Part shown: positions 1 through 7,210 of the stretch, in pieces
Numbering within the stretch: the first letter of the stretch is position 1
Layout: each line of letters begins with the position of its first letter
Assembly (NCBI GenBank): GCA_035602605.1
Contig: DATNLZ010000079.1
Span: forward strand, 51,945 to 115,944
Reading direction: 5' to 3'
DNA from: DASQHY01 sp035602605
GTDB lineage: Bacteria; Acidobacteriota; Terriglobia; Acidiferrales; UBA7541
DNA: 64,000 nt
Translations under genes and position numbers: made by a program
The notes under the pieces: model-generated
The model's database searches: none
Told to the model about the DNA's origin: nothing
Seen by the model: only the letters and a program-made list of their open reading frames with translations

Positions 1-1936
1 CGGCATTGGCGTTGACTTCGCCCTCGTCGTCGCCATCATCAGCATTCTCCGTCAGCAGATCATCGATGTCTTTATCGCCGAGCCGGGCGTCTAGGTATTC
101 TGCGCCCTGGGTTCCAATAGGAATTGAAAGGTTGTTTTCAATGGCGTGTAGGCAGATAAAGTTTCTCAGCACATGCCTTTCCAGGGACTGAATGAATGCC
201 GGTCCACCGCTCTCCAGACGCTTGAAGAGGTTTGTCCGGCAGAACCCCATGAGCCTCTTGCCGGCACGAGATAGCTTCTTGATTTCTTTACCTTCCGCTT
301 CCGTGGGCGGCTCATGGGGTGTCGCCTTGATGTAGTTGCCCAAGCCGTAGCGCGGAAGTGTGAGTCCATTGACGGCGTTTACCACGTCATCGGAGTACAG
401 GCGAGCATACTGATCGTTCAAATCGTGCTCGTCAAAGACGAACGTTTCGGTCTTGGGCATTCTGTCCGGAAAATAGAACCTATCACCGCTTTCAAACGTT
501 AGGAATTTGCGCCCATTCTTCGGGTCAGTTTTCGCGTAGTTGTCTTTGATAAAACTTCGCGTGCGGCGAATCAAATACAAGCGCATCAAATCACGCCAAT
601 CGTCGGGATACTCACTCTTTTCAAACGCTGCGAGGGAGCGAACTGGACATTGGTGACGGCGAACGAACTCGGTCTCGCCTAATTCCTTCAGCAGCCGCTC
701 CGGTCGTATCGCAAGGTCTTGGTCGGCCGCGACAAACAATTGCAACTGAGAGGAAAGGTCAAGGTAGGTCTTGTTGTAAGGGGTCGCGGATAGCAGAATG
801 CACTTGCTAGTGTTCTTCTCGATGTACTCCTTGATGGCTCTGTAACGTCGTCCCTCCCGATTACGGAGATTGTGGCTTTCGTCAATCAGAACCAAGCGAT
901 ACCGAGGGGTGTCGGGCAATTCGTTTATGACGGTGCTGATTGACATCACTTTCGCTGCCATCCTGTATTGATGAACGTAGTCCTGCCACATGCTGATCAG
1001 GTTCTTGGGGCAGATAATTAGCGTCTCTGTTCCGTGGTCGTCTTGGAAAATACGTGCCAGAGCAACAGCCATAAACGTCTTGCCAAGGCCCACCACGTCT
1101 CCAATCACGACGCCGTTACGTTTGTTCAGATAATGAGCAGCAATCCTGACAGCCGCGGTCTGAAAAGCCAGCAGTTGATTGCCGAAGTCTTTTGGAACCT
1201 TGAATTCTGAAAGACCCGCGCGCGCCTCCTGCGACAGGTGGTACGCAATGTTCAAATAAATGTGGTATGGAGGAATTACTTCTTCGCGCGCCCAGCTAGT
1301 GTCGATGATCTCGGCGAGGTCTTTTGAAATGTCAATGCACCAGGGGTCAGCCCATTGATCTTCGAACCACATTTGTAATTTTTTGCAGGCATCATGGTCG
1401 AGCACATCAACGTTAAGCTCACCCTGTTTTGACAGCCCTGCGAGTGTCAGATTGCTGCTTCCAACGAATCCGATACTGGGGTTGTTTGGGTCGGTTCGGT
1501 GGACGAGATACAACTTGGCATGAAGGGGATGCCTCAGAAACAGCTTTACGGCGACCTTTCTCGCTCGTAGCTGCCTGCTCAAGCGACGGAGCCCTGCTTC
1601 GTCAGCGTCGTTTGGAGCACCAATTGTCAGCTGGGCTCGGAATTCTTGTGCCGCGGTCTTTTTTAGACGCAGTGCGGCCTGCTGATCCAGACCATCGGGG
1701 CCTGCAATAAGGCTGAACCCTTCCCGCAGTTCATCTTGGGGCAGCTTCTGCATCCCGACGATAACCCGGCAACAGGCACCGTCGCCGCCGGGCCACACGT
1801 CGATCAAGTGGTCAATTTGCTTCCAACCGCGGAGGTTGAAATAGCCAACACAGAAGTCAGCCCTTTCTGAAATCTTGAGGGTGTCAGACAGGGCGGGAAG
1901 CAAAGACAGGCTTATGTTGTCGAAAATTCTCGGCAT
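1..1936 (-). CDS. PLD-like nuclease fused to SNF2-type helicase, 3' end outside window
   Basis: The first 645 residues of a larger protein are in the window; the reading frame is open to base 1. The start is ATG at 1936, because an in-frame TGA lies directly before it. The N-terminal 200 residues resemble a phospholipase D-like nuclease: HAK at residues 139-141, then a GSSNLT element near 159-164, which fits one HKD half-site. A superfamily 2 SNF2-type helicase follows, with GLGKT at 283-287, DESHN at 352-356 and an LLSATPYNKT motif III. PLD-SNF2 fusions are common among bacterial DNA-targeting defence proteins; that role here is inference. It lies next to an ImmA/IrrE unit and an AvcD-type deaminase, which supports it. 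Confidence 0.8.
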   Translation of the reverse strand, partial: MPRIFDNISLSLLPALSDTLKISERADFCVGYFNLRGWKQIDHLIDVWPGGDGACCRVIVGMQKLPQDELREGFSLIAGPDGLDQQAALRLKKTAAQEFRAQLTIGAPNDADEAGLRRLSRQLRARKVAVKLFLRHPLHAKLYLVHRTDPNNPSIGFVGSSNLTLAGLSKQGELNVDVLDHDACKKLQMWFEDQWADPWCIDISKDLAEIIDTSWAREEVIPPYHIYLNIAYHLSQEARAGLSEFKVPKDFGNQLLAFQTAAVRIAAHYLNKRNGVVIGDVVGLGKTFMAVALARIFQDDHGTETLIICPKNLISMWQDYVHQYRMAAKVMSISTVINELPDTPRYRLVLIDESHNLRNREGRRYRAIKEYIEKNTSKCILLSATPYNKTYLDLSSQLQLFVAADQDLAIRPERLLKELGETEFVRRHQCPVRSLAAFEKSEYPDDWRDLMRLYLIRRTRSFIKDNYAKTDPKNGRKFLTFESGDRFYFPDRMPKTETFVFDEHDLNDQYARLYSDDVVNAVNGLTLPRYGLGNYIKATPHEPPTEAEGKEIKKLSRAGKRLMGFCRTNLFKRLESGGPAFIQSLERHVLRNFICLHAIENNLSIPIGTQGAEYLDARLGDKDIDDLLTENADDGDDEGEVNANA

Positions 1937-1990
1937 TCACGGTCCATCAATTGTGCATCTGAACGGATGCCGCGAGAGTATCACTGAAAC

Positions 1991-2010
1991 GGGGGCTAGC
2001 CACAGCCCCC
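1991..2010 (-). terminator. Hairpin between helicase and XRE-ImmA gene
   Basis: A perfect 7-bp stem, GGGGGCT / AGCCCCC, with a 6-base loop lies 138 bases past the stop of the ImmA/IrrE gene and before the helicase start. No U-run follows it, so intrinsic termination is only a possibility. It could instead be a leader hairpin of the helicase gene. Confidence 0.35.
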
Positions 2011-2147
2011 GGCAGCCCTGTTGACTTCAAACTAACGATGAATGTCCCGGGCTGTCCGTAGGCAACTAAAGTTTCAAATTGACACGGCTGTCGACGGAAA
2101 ATCTCGCCCTTGTTTAAGATACATACGGGCCTCGACGCGATCCGTCG

Positions 2148-3239
2148 TTAACCACTGCGAAGCTGGATCACCTTCCCGGTGGGCATGGCCTCCGTCGCTA
2201 AGGGCGGAGCTTCTGCATAGCCGTCCATGAGGTCTTTGAGGTAGAAAACGGAAAGGCGGGCATCCGAACTGAATCGTCCGTAGTCCATTGGATTGCCGTA
2301 GACAATTTCTGCCATCTTTCGCAACGCCCTCGGTCGTTCTTGTTCCACTGCGAGGTTGCTGGGCTCATTCGTACGCCAGCCCTTAGCGGAGAGCTGTTCG
2401 AATAAGTATCTGTATTGGCGATTTGCGATGATGCCCAGGTCATGCGCTCTGCGGATAAGAGCCTGGACCGATGCCCCCCAACGTGGTTTCAGTGGTGCGA
2501 CTCTTGAAAGAGTGACGGGCGGTTCGATTTCCTTGCGCATTGCCGCCCCAGGCATGAGCAATTCCGCCGCGAAGCGGTCTGCTTGCTGATGTTCCCCGGG
2601 TCGTAGGCGCTTAAGCTCTCCATGCAGAACCAGATGGCCGAGCTCGTGCGCTACGTTGAATCGCAGTCGATCCCCCGGCTTGTTGCGACAAGCAGCGATG
2701 ATGGGTCGCTTTGCGACGGTGGTCAGCCAAGTCGAGAACGCATCAATTTTCGCCAACTCGATCGGCAGAGATAAAGCTGTCACACCAATTCGCTCCACCA
2801 AGTCTATTAGGTTGGAGATGGGCTGGTCAGCGCCGATTCCAAAGAGTTGCCGGACATGCTGCGCAGCAACCTCGGGTGTCTGGCTCGATTTTTGTAATCT
2901 GATTGGGATTTGTGTGACAGATGCTTCCAACAGTTCGATCAATTCGAGAGAGAGCTCGGCATGTCTGCAAGCGGCTATGGTCTCGCGCCGAGTTGCTGAG
3001 GCCCTGGCGCGAAACATTAGAGTTTCGGCAGGGAAATGGAATCTTGGGTGATCAGTGAAAAATGTGAGCGGGAAACGCGTTCGATTGGCGATAGACTCAG
3101 CAACCTCTGCAGACGGCTCAAGAAGTCCCGCCTCGATGTTAGCTATCGCTGCCTGTGATCTTCCTACGAGTCTGGCAAGGTCTGTTTGTGTAAAATTGAG
3201 CAGTTCACGTGCTTGTCGTAATCTTTCGCCGGAAAACAT
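2148..3239 (-). CDS. XRE-family regulator with ImmA/IrrE metallopeptidase domain
   Basis: A 363-residue protein with an N-terminal XRE helix-turn-helix (about residues 4-55, RQARELLNFTQTDLARLVGR) and a central ImmA/IrrE zinc peptidase domain. The zinc motif HELGH is at about residues 199-203, within FNVAHELGHLVLHG. Proteins of this family cleave or bind repressors to switch on mobile-element or stress genes. The start ATG overlaps the stop of the upstream gene by one base (TAATG), so the two genes are translationally coupled. The 35-bp dyad at 3837-3871 is the natural candidate for its own operator. It may be the regulator or antitoxin of a toxin-antitoxin-like pair with the upstream gene; that is inference. 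Confidence 0.9.
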   Translation of the reverse strand: MFSGERLRQARELLNFTQTDLARLVGRSQAAIANIEAGLLEPSAEVAESIANRTRFPLTFFTDHPRFHFPAETLMFRARASATRRETIAACRHAELSLELIELLEASVTQIPIRLQKSSQTPEVAAQHVRQLFGIGADQPISNLIDLVERIGVTALSLPIELAKIDAFSTWLTTVAKRPIIAACRNKPGDRLRFNVAHELGHLVLHGELKRLRPGEHQQADRFAAELLMPGAAMRKEIEPPVTLSRVAPLKPRWGASVQALIRRAHDLGIIANRQYRYLFEQLSAKGWRTNEPSNLAVEQERPRALRKMAEIVYGNPMDYGRFSSDARLSVFYLKDLMDGYAEAPPLATEAMPTGKVIQLRSG

Positions 3240-3835
3240 TAGTCCTTGTTCGATACTTTCTTCGCAGAATCTTTTCGACCGATCGGGAGATCCTGATAAG
3301 TCTTGAATGCCGGTTCCGCTTTGATTGCCTTAGTCGGATCAGAAATCGGTACGAACCAGTGAACTTCACTTGCGCGAGTTTCTGCATCGAAATCCTTCGG
3401 GCAGACGAGCCAAAGGGTCACACCACCAGTGTGGTTAAGATTCCAAAGAATTATGAATTTGTTGTAGGGCTCGCGATCCGAGAATTCGAGATTATATTGG
3501 TAGAAGGATTGTCTCGCCTGCGAACGGCCTGGGTCCGGGAGATTGTGATCCTCTGATTTCCAAATTCTGACGTGCGTGTCCATGTAAAGAAAATCGAGGC
3601 CACACAAAGAGTGATTTTCGAGTGTAACTTCCTTCAGTCCCGCCTTTACAAGTCGGTCCTTGACATGCAACCGAACAAGCATCGATGCGACCGAGAGATC
3701 GGTGGCGATATGCTTGACTTCAAAGTAGTCACGCGCTTCGAAAATTCCGCTCTCGAATCCGGCGTATAGCTCTGGGAAGATCGGAGCAAGCTTCTCCAGC
3801 GACTCTTCAGGACTTGGGACCTTTGGGAGTTTCAT
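3239..3835 (-). CDS. Unknown 198-residue partner of the XRE-ImmA protein
   Basis: I do not recognise a family. The protein is soluble, of mixed charge, with a Lys-rich C-terminal tail and no signal peptide or membrane segment. A hydrophobic strand-rich stretch such as KFIILWNLNHTGGVTLWLV lies in the C-terminal half. Its stop overlaps the start of the XRE-ImmA gene, so it is the first gene of a two-gene operon. Its ATG follows a strong AGGAGG that lies inside a 35-bp dyad. The pairing with a DNA-binding metallopeptidase suggests an effector or sensor whose expression is tightly autoregulated; no biochemical role can be read from the sequence. Confidence 0.75.
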   Translation of the reverse strand: MKLPKVPSPEESLEKLAPIFPELYAGFESGIFEARDYFEVKHIATDLSVASMLVRLHVKDRLVKAGLKEVTLENHSLCGLDFLYMDTHVRIWKSEDHNLPDPGRSQARQSFYQYNLEFSDREPYNKFIILWNLNHTGGVTLWLVCPKDFDAETRASEVHWFVPISDPTKAIKAEPAFKTYQDLPIGRKDSAKKVSNKD

Positions 3836-3836
3836 T

Positions 3837-3871
3837 GTAATTTCATTACCTCCTGGAGGTTATAAAATTAC
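3837..3871. promoter_or_regulatory. 35-bp dyad operator over promoter and ribosome site
   Basis: The left arm GTAATTTCATTACCTCC (3837-3853) and the right arm GGAGGTTATAAAATTAC (3855-3871) are inverted repeats matching at 15 of 17 positions around base 3854. The dyad covers the AGGAGG ribosome site of the 198-residue gene and a possible -10 box. A bound repressor would block both transcription and initiation. The likely binder is the XRE domain encoded in the same operon (inference). Confidence 0.7.
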
Positions 3872-3894
3872 CAGTGATTTACCGGCATCGTCAA
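3865..3894 (-). promoter_or_regulatory. Possible sigma-70-type promoter of the XRE-ImmA operon
   Basis: On the minus strand TTGACG (3894-3889) is followed after 18 bases by TAATTT (3870-3865). The -35 is good and the -10 is weak. The -10 lies inside the 35-bp dyad, as expected for an autorepressed promoter. Confidence 0.4.
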
Positions 3895-4159
3895 GCCTTT
3901 TATTTTCAGCACACTGCAGTCATCTCGGCAGCTGGCCAAGTCTGAATCACAGCGGGTGGAGAGTTAGGTCGAGCGTAGTAAGGCCTGGGAAAGAGCCACA
4001 AGCCCGTGGGGGGACCCTCCGTATGGGATTGCACCTATTTGCGGTGGCACCCGCTTCCTCGACCTCAAAGCGAAATGCGGACGTCAAGCGACAGGGCGTC
4101 GGTTGGCCGCGGCGTCGGAGGTATAAGCTTCAAGAATTGTGGTTCTTGTAGCTCTTTCG

Positions 4160-4339
4160 TTATTTGCCAGCCGCAGCGGAGTTCGCCCTTGAGTCTTCAT
4201 CCTTGCATTGCGCCGACGTATCTCGACTTGATTCTAGGGCCTGCTCACTCCGCTTTAAAGCCTCGCTCTTCTTCCACTCGGGCCATTCCCGCACTTGTTT
4301 ACTCGCTTCCTCAAGCACCTGCTTAAATCGTTCGCTCAT
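4160..4339 (-). CDS. Small 59-residue protein coupled to the AvcD-type deaminase
   Basis: ATG at 4339 to TAA at 4160. A perfect GGAGG sits inside the last codons of the upstream deaminase gene, nine bases before the ATG, so the two genes are co-translated. The product is highly charged and helical: MSERFKQVLEEASKQVREW, then PEWKK, then a Lys/Ser/Glu-rich C-terminus. The E-x-x-x-x-V-x-x-WPEWK pattern is familiar from small bacterial orphan proteins near toxin or defence genes, but I cannot name a family. It could be a protein antitoxin or an accessory subunit. A short inverted repeat, CAAGAA / TTCTTG, lies just downstream at 4131-4148. The 290 bases between it and the operator at 3871 show no other gene. 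Confidence 0.65.
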   Translation of the reverse strand: MSERFKQVLEEASKQVREWPEWKKSEALKRSEQALESSRDTSAQCKDEDSRANSAAAGK

Positions 4340-4344
4340 TGTAA

Positions 4345-6084
4345 TTAGCCTCCATACAAACTTTTTTGGGTCATAATGTTTCTAAGAATAGCAGTCTGTT
4401 CAAGCTCATTTTCCAAGTAGACCCGAGGATTCCCGTTGTACCTCGGATTGGCACGTAAAGGATCAAACATCAAGATTCTGCCATCGGACATCCTTTGGAC
4501 CGTCGAGAACAACTTCATGTATTGCTTAGGTGCAACCCCCACGAAAGGCTCGAATTGAACTTTTTGAGCTGAGCTTTGTTCGATCGCAATCGAGTCTGGG
4601 TAAAGATCTGCTGTGCGGCTCTTAGCATATGGCTCGATATAGACAAGCCGCTTTATACCAGCGGCAACTATGTGACGTGCGCAGAGATGGCAAGGAAAAG
4701 TCGTGACGTACATCGTGCAGCCTGCGACAGAGACACCGCGACGAGCAGCATCAATCAATGCAGCCATTTCTGCATGGACAGCCCGACCAAACTCGATCAG
4801 ATTTCGTATTTGAGCGCTCTTGGGGATTGCTGGTTGCGTCCTGTCATAAGCAAGTTCTACTAGCTGCGTCAATTCGAGAGTGCTTTTCCCAGCGTTGAGC
4901 CATTGTGCCCTCTTTAAGTAATCGAGGACCTTCTCTAGAATCTCGCGAGAAATTCCCTCTGGTGGTTTTTCTCCGGTGAGCACCAGTTCAACCAGTGCGT
5001 TAGTGGGGAGCTCCATCTTGGAAGCTTCGAGCCACCCAGCGCTCTTGAGGAGTTTTAATGTATCCGTTACGAGATTTCGAATCTGTTTATGATTCGATTC
5101 CTGATAATCGTTGCCGGATTCCTGAACGGATCTGAACTCTCGACCGTCGGGATCATCTCCACACCAGTAAAGACCTCCACCGGCCTTGGGAACTTCATTT
5201 ACTCCGACGGCGACAATATCACCTTGCCCAGTGGCAACGGCAGCGCCAACTTGTCGCCCGGGTTCCGCCGACCGCAACGCGGCGGCTTGTGCATGGAACA
5301 TCCCGTACTCGTCCCTTGTCGGAGTATGGAACGTATTGCCGAAAAGCAGCTCAACAAATCGAGCTAGGGATTCACGCAAGGAATCTAAGTCAGTGGTATC
5401 GACGAAAACGTCCGCACGATGAAAAAGACCACGCACGTTCTGGCCATGAGAAATATCGGGCTCCTCTTGATCGCGTTGAATCAGCGCTTCGGCTTTGGAG
5501 AGGTGTTTCTCGCTGGGGAAATCGTTTCTAGACTCACCGATCCTACGGGCCAGATGGTCTCGTCTTGCGTCGTGTTGGGAGTATGCCGCGACCAAAAAGA
5601 ACCCATCGCCATAAACTTCTCTTAAAGTCGTTACCTCCTTAGGGTTCTTTAGAGATTGCAGGACATAAGCCCGGCGCGGAATGATTTCCTCGAAAGTCTT
5701 TGCTATGTCGGCCGCATCTTTTCTTTCCTCCATTATGTCAATAATCGCCATCACGGCTAAAGCGTCGTCCCGACCAACGGTCTTTCTGAAGTCGTCGCCG
5801 GCAGTCATATGTTGGTTAATGTATTCGTCGACCGGCGTGGCCGGAAGATTTTTGTACTTTGCGATTTTGTGTAACAACCTGGCCAAACGAATAGCGGTTA
5901 ATGGTGGAACTGCATCTGTCGTTGATTTTGATACGCGCGCTGTTGAGTATCCGACTGCGGCGAGTGACTTCGTGAGGAACTCCGTGACTTGCCCAAGATC
6001 AGTACCGACGGCACCAACTAGGCCGATGAAAAGCTCTGGACCTAGTCGTTGCGCCTTAGGTTCAATCGTGCTCTGACCCGTCAT
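4345..6084 (-). CDS. avcD: AvcD-type anti-phage dCTP/dCMP deaminase
   Basis: A 579-residue two-domain protein. The N-terminal P-loop NTPase-like domain carries GLVGAVGTD at about residues 21-29. The C-terminal zinc cytidine deaminase domain has HAE at 437-439 and PCHLC at 464-468, the proton-shuttling Glu and the zinc ligands. This layout matches the AvcD family, which depletes cytidine nucleotides during phage infection. ATG 6084 is preferred to an in-frame ATG at 6147, because a clear promoter (6140-6112) lies between the two and AGGA precedes 6084. In AvcID systems the inhibitor is an RNA encoded upstream. Here only 27 bases separate the -10 box from the ATG, so no room is seen for it upstream. 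A 59-residue gene follows instead. Confidence 0.88.
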   Translation of the reverse strand: MTGQSTIEPKAQRLGPELFIGLVGAVGTDLGQVTEFLTKSLAAVGYSTARVSKSTTDAVPPLTAIRLARLLHKIAKYKNLPATPVDEYINQHMTAGDDFRKTVGRDDALAVMAIIDIMEERKDAADIAKTFEEIIPRRAYVLQSLKNPKEVTTLREVYGDGFFLVAAYSQHDARRDHLARRIGESRNDFPSEKHLSKAEALIQRDQEEPDISHGQNVRGLFHRADVFVDTTDLDSLRESLARFVELLFGNTFHTPTRDEYGMFHAQAAALRSAEPGRQVGAAVATGQGDIVAVGVNEVPKAGGGLYWCGDDPDGREFRSVQESGNDYQESNHKQIRNLVTDTLKLLKSAGWLEASKMELPTNALVELVLTGEKPPEGISREILEKVLDYLKRAQWLNAGKSTLELTQLVELAYDRTQPAIPKSAQIRNLIEFGRAVHAEMAALIDAARRGVSVAGCTMYVTTFPCHLCARHIVAAGIKRLVYIEPYAKSRTADLYPDSIAIEQSSAQKVQFEPFVGVAPKQYMKLFSTVQRMSDGRILMFDPLRANPRYNGNPRVYLENELEQTAILRNIMTQKSLYGG

Positions 6085-6111
6085 CGATGGTAATCCTAGC
6101 ACAGGGGCGAA

Positions 6112-6140
6112 ATAATAGCGAAGATATCTAAGGAGCCCAA
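6112..6140 (-). promoter_or_regulatory. Sigma-70-like promoter of avcD
   Basis: On the minus strand TTGGGC (6140-6135) is followed by an exact 17-base spacer and TATTAT (6117-6112). The predicted transcript starts about 20 bases before the ATG at 6084 and includes AGGA. This fixes the deaminase start. Confidence 0.6.
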
Positions 6141-6253
6141 CACCCATTCATGCAGAACCAACTGCGCAAATTGATTGAGTTTTCCCTCATATCGCTTGAG
6201 TTCTTTGCCGTTCTCTGAGGCGATCTACCTAACGCAATCTCCCTTTTGTGCTC

Positions 6254-7210
6254 TCAGCAACGAAAGATCACTTGGAGGTCGTAGTTGTCCGTGTCCGGAT
6301 TGTAACCGCAAATTTCAGCCACCTCGGAAACAAATCGAATTCCGGGCCGACGCTCGATCTGAACAATGACATTGAGCGAATCGGCGATGTTGGTTTTGAT
6401 AGCCCGATACGGAATCTCGATGCCGCTCTGCAAGACACAAGTTGTGAAGCGCGAAATGCCCTGAGCAGCAGAGTTGCCGTGAACGGTCGAGAGAGTACCG
6501 CTGTGTCCCGTGTTTAGGAGTTGAAGTAGGTCGAACGCTTCGCCACTGCGAATCTCGCCCAAGATGATGCGGTCGGGCCGGTGGCGCAGTGTTGCCTTCA
6601 GAAGGTCGCGAATTGTCACTGCAGGGAAGCCGTTCTGCTCGCGGCGGGCTTCGAATCGAAGGACATTTTCCTTCTGAATCTGTATTTCTGCTGTGTCCTC
6701 TATCAGCACAATGCGCTCATCGTTCGGAATAAACTCCGTCAATACATTGGCGAGAGTCGTCTTTCCACTTGAAGTTCCCCCACAGATGAGAATGTTCTTG
6801 CGCTGACCGACATATTCAGCCAACTGCGTAGCCAGCTCAGCCGTCAAGGTGCCCACATCAATAAGGTCCTTCATCTTGAACCTGCGTGAGTTGAACTTTC
6901 GGATCGTTAGGGTCACACCGTGGATGCTGCACGGTGGAATCACGGCAGCAACACGGCTGCCATCTGGCAGCCGCGAATCGAGGATTGGCTTTGCCTCCGA
7001 AATGTCGTCACCTAGTCTCCTGGCAATGTTTTTGACGGCCACGATGAGAGATTCGGGTGTAAGTTTCACTCCGGGTACCGCTTGAAGGTAGCCGGCTTTC
7101 TCAATGAAGATCCGCTCCGGCCCGTTGACCATGATTTCGCTGATGTCTGGGTCTAGGATCAGGTGCTGGATCGGACGAAGAAACGGGAGTATCAGCTCGA
7201 ATCCATTCAT
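6254..7210 (-). CDS. virB11: VirB11/TrbB-type secretion ATPase
   Basis: A 318-residue hexameric ATPase of type IV secretion, which powers pilus assembly and substrate transfer at the inner membrane. Walker A GGTSSGKTT is at 144-152, the Asp-box region EDTAE at about 171-175 and Walker B-like IILGEIRSGEA near 215, followed by the His-box stretch STVHGNSA. The start ATG overlaps the stop of the VirD4 gene (TGATG), so the longer frame beginning at 7282 is not needed. It is the last gene of the transfer operon, and about 110 bases separate it from the avcD promoter region. Confidence 0.92.
   Translation of the reverse strand: MNGFELILPFLRPIQHLILDPDISEIMVNGPERIFIEKAGYLQAVPGVKLTPESLIVAVKNIARRLGDDISEAKPILDSRLPDGSRVAAVIPPCSIHGVTLTIRKFNSRRFKMKDLIDVGTLTAELATQLAEYVGQRKNILICGGTSSGKTTLANVLTEFIPNDERIVLIEDTAEIQIQKENVLRFEARREQNGFPAVTIRDLLKATLRHRPDRIILGEIRSGEAFDLLQLLNTGHSGTLSTVHGNSAAQGISRFTTCVLQSGIEIPYRAIKTNIADSLNVIVQIERRPGIRFVSEVAEICGYNPDTDNYDLQVIFRC

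Noticed and set aside
6085..6147. Longer avcD start at 6147
   Set aside because: The promoter at 6140-6112 lies downstream of this ATG, so the message would not contain it; no ribosome site.
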